DNA of 64,000 nucleotides, taken from positions 124,001-188,000 of the forward strand of contig NZ_BMTP01000007.1 in assembly GCF_014649735.1 (NCBI RefSeq), written 5' to 3'. Numbering within the stretch: position 1 is the first letter of the stretch; the number at the start of each line of letters is the position of its first letter. The position numbers were made by a program, and so were the translations under genes. Of this stretch, positions 62,938 through 64,000 are shown in pieces. This stretch comes from Streptomyces lavendofoliae (GTDB lineage Bacteria > Actinomycetota > Actinomycetes > Streptomycetales > Streptomycetaceae). Below the pieces are notes generated by a model. It had not been told where the DNA came from. It did no database searches and saw nothing but the letters and a program-made list of their open reading frames with translations.

Positions 62938-64000
62938 CTACGCGGTGAGTGGTCGTTGCACCCTGATCGACTGGAGCAGTCCGATGGCCACCCAGACGGC
63001 GAACATCGACGATCCGCCGTACGACACGAACGGCAGCGGCAGGCCGGCGACCGGCATGATGCCGAGCGTCATGCCGATGTTCTCGAAGGACTGGAAGGCG
63101 AACCAGGCGATGATCCCGGCGGCGACGATCGTGCCGTACAGCTCGGTCGTCTCGCGGGCGATCCGGCAGGCGCGCCACAGGACGACGCCGAGGAGCGCGA
63201 TGATCGTGACTCCGCCGATGAAGCCGAGCTCCTCGCCGGCGACGGTGAAGATGAAGTCGGTCTGCTGCTCGGGGACGAACTGGCCGGTGGTCTGGTGGCC
63301 GTTGAACAGCCCCGCCCCGTACAGGCCGCCGGATCCGATGGCGATGCGGGCCTGGTTGGTGTTGTAGCCGGCGCCGGCCGGGTCGAGCTCGGGGTTGGCG
63401 AAGGCGGCGAACCGGTTGATCTGGTACTGGTCGAGGACGCCGAGCGCGGCGACGAGCACCGCGCCGACGACGCCGGCGCCGATCAGCCCGAAGATCCACC
63501 GGTTGGAGGCGCCGGAGGCGAGCAGCACGCCCAGGACGATGACGACCATCACCATCACCGAGCCGAGGTCGGGCATCAGCATGACGATGGCCATCGGCAG
63601 GACGGCGAGGCCGAGGGACTTGGCGACCGTCCGGTGGTCGGGGTGGAGCTGGTCGCCCGCGTCGACCTTGGCGGCCAGCAGCATCGCCATGCCCAGGATG
63701 ATCGTGATCTTGACGAACTCGGAGGGCTGGAGGGAGAAGCCCCCGCCGATCACGATCCAGGCGTGCGCGCCGTTGATGGTGGCGCCGAGGGGGGTGAGGA
63801 CGAGCAGGACGAGCACCACCGACAGTCCGTAGAGCACCGGCACCGCGCCGCGCAGGGTGCGGTGGCCCAGCCAGACGGTGCCGACCATCAGGGCGAAGCC
63901 GATGCCGGTGTTGAGGACGTGGCGGAACAGGAAGGCGTACGGGTCACCGTCGGTGAGTTCGGTGCGGTTGCGGGTCGCCGACCACACCAGCAGGGAGCCG
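62938..64000 (-). CDS. rodA: RodA/FtsW-family SEDS protein, 5' end beyond the window
   Basis: Polytopic peptidoglycan polymerase of the SEDS family. The visible 354 codons cover the C-terminal part: GAHAWIVIGGGFSLQPSEFV, LLASGASNRWI, DQYQINRFAAFANPELDPAG, TDFIFTVAGEELGFIGG and the signature PVAGLPLPFVSYGGSSMFAV. The PSEF and EELGF segments distinguish RodA/FtsW. Gene context at this position in Streptomyces is the rodA/sfr wall-growth cluster, in keeping with the wall-polymer genes in the window. Confidence 0.95.
   Translation of the reverse strand, partial: GSLLVWSATRNRTELTDGDPYAFLFRHVLNTGIGFALMVGTVWLGHRTLRGAVPVLYGLSVVLVLLVLTPLGATINGAHAWIVIGGGFSLQPSEFVKITIILGMAMLLAAKVDAGDQLHPDHRTVAKSLGLAVLPMAIVMLMPDLGSVMVMVVIVLGVLLASGASNRWIFGLIGAGVVGAVLVAALGVLDQYQINRFAAFANPELDPAGAGYNTNQARIAIGSGGLYGAGLFNGHQTTGQFVPEQQTDFIFTVAGEELGFIGGVTIIALLGVVLWRACRIARETTELYGTIVAAGIIAWFAFQSFENIGMTLGIMPVAGLPLPFVSYGGSSMFAVWVAIGLLQSIRVQRPLTA

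Overview
The window is high-GC actinobacterial DNA whose gene order and protein sequences look like a Streptomyces core-chromosome segment. Pointers are lepA-rpsT-holA-comEC-comEA-leuS, rsfS-nadD-proA-proB, obgE-rpmA-rplU, a very long RNase E with basic repeat tails, and a RodA-type protein, together with GTGA/ATGA stop-start overlaps and frequent GTG starts. No phage, transposase, integrase, CRISPR array or rRNA was seen.

Layout. 1-9.5 kb: lepA (cut by the window edge), rpsT on the other strand, holA, comEC/comEA, a DegV protein and a coiled-coil membrane protein. 9.5-12.6 kb: leuS behind a leucine leader peptide and an intrinsic terminator, which form a classic attenuator. 12.8-15.8 kb: a bis-heme-type membrane protein overlapping a NuoF-like/ferredoxin fusion. 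15.9-18.3 kb: two identical tRNA-Ala(GGC) genes flanking a GT87 mannosyltransferase and small zinc-ribbon proteins. 18.3-28.8 kb: a phosphoglycerate-mutase-like enzyme with an apparent CTG start, rsfS, an LCP-like envelope protein, nadD, an M48 protease, two related single-pass membrane proteins, proA and proB.

28.9-36.3 kb and 39.0-52.6 kb form a two-part cell-wall glycopolymer locus wrapped around obgE-rpmA-rplU. The first part holds a fused cytidylyltransferase/short-chain reductase (CDP-ribitol synthesis type), a TagF/TarL-like polyol-phosphate polymerase with an N-terminal membrane domain, a TarS-like GT2 and a GT4. The second part holds all five enzyme types needed to turn UDP-GlcNAc into UDP-2,3-diacetamido-2,3-dideoxy-mannuronic acid (6-dehydrogenase, 3-oxidase, 3-aminotransferase, N-acetyltransferase, 2-epimerase), plus galE, two further glycosyltransferases and a second TarS-like GT2. 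I infer a ribitol-phosphate wall polymer together with an acidic diamino-uronic-acid glycan. This is the most distinctive content of the window.

52.9-64 kb: rne, with a 10-bp tandem duplication that appears to throw the C-terminal tail out of frame, a TIGR03936-type protein, a repeat-rich membrane protein, a B12-binding radical SAM protein, a CYTH-CHAD protein and the 3' part of rodA. Strong perfect inverted repeats separate most transcription units. At least seven genes have a TAnnnT -10 hexamer only 6-8 nt before the start codon, which suggests leaderless mRNAs.
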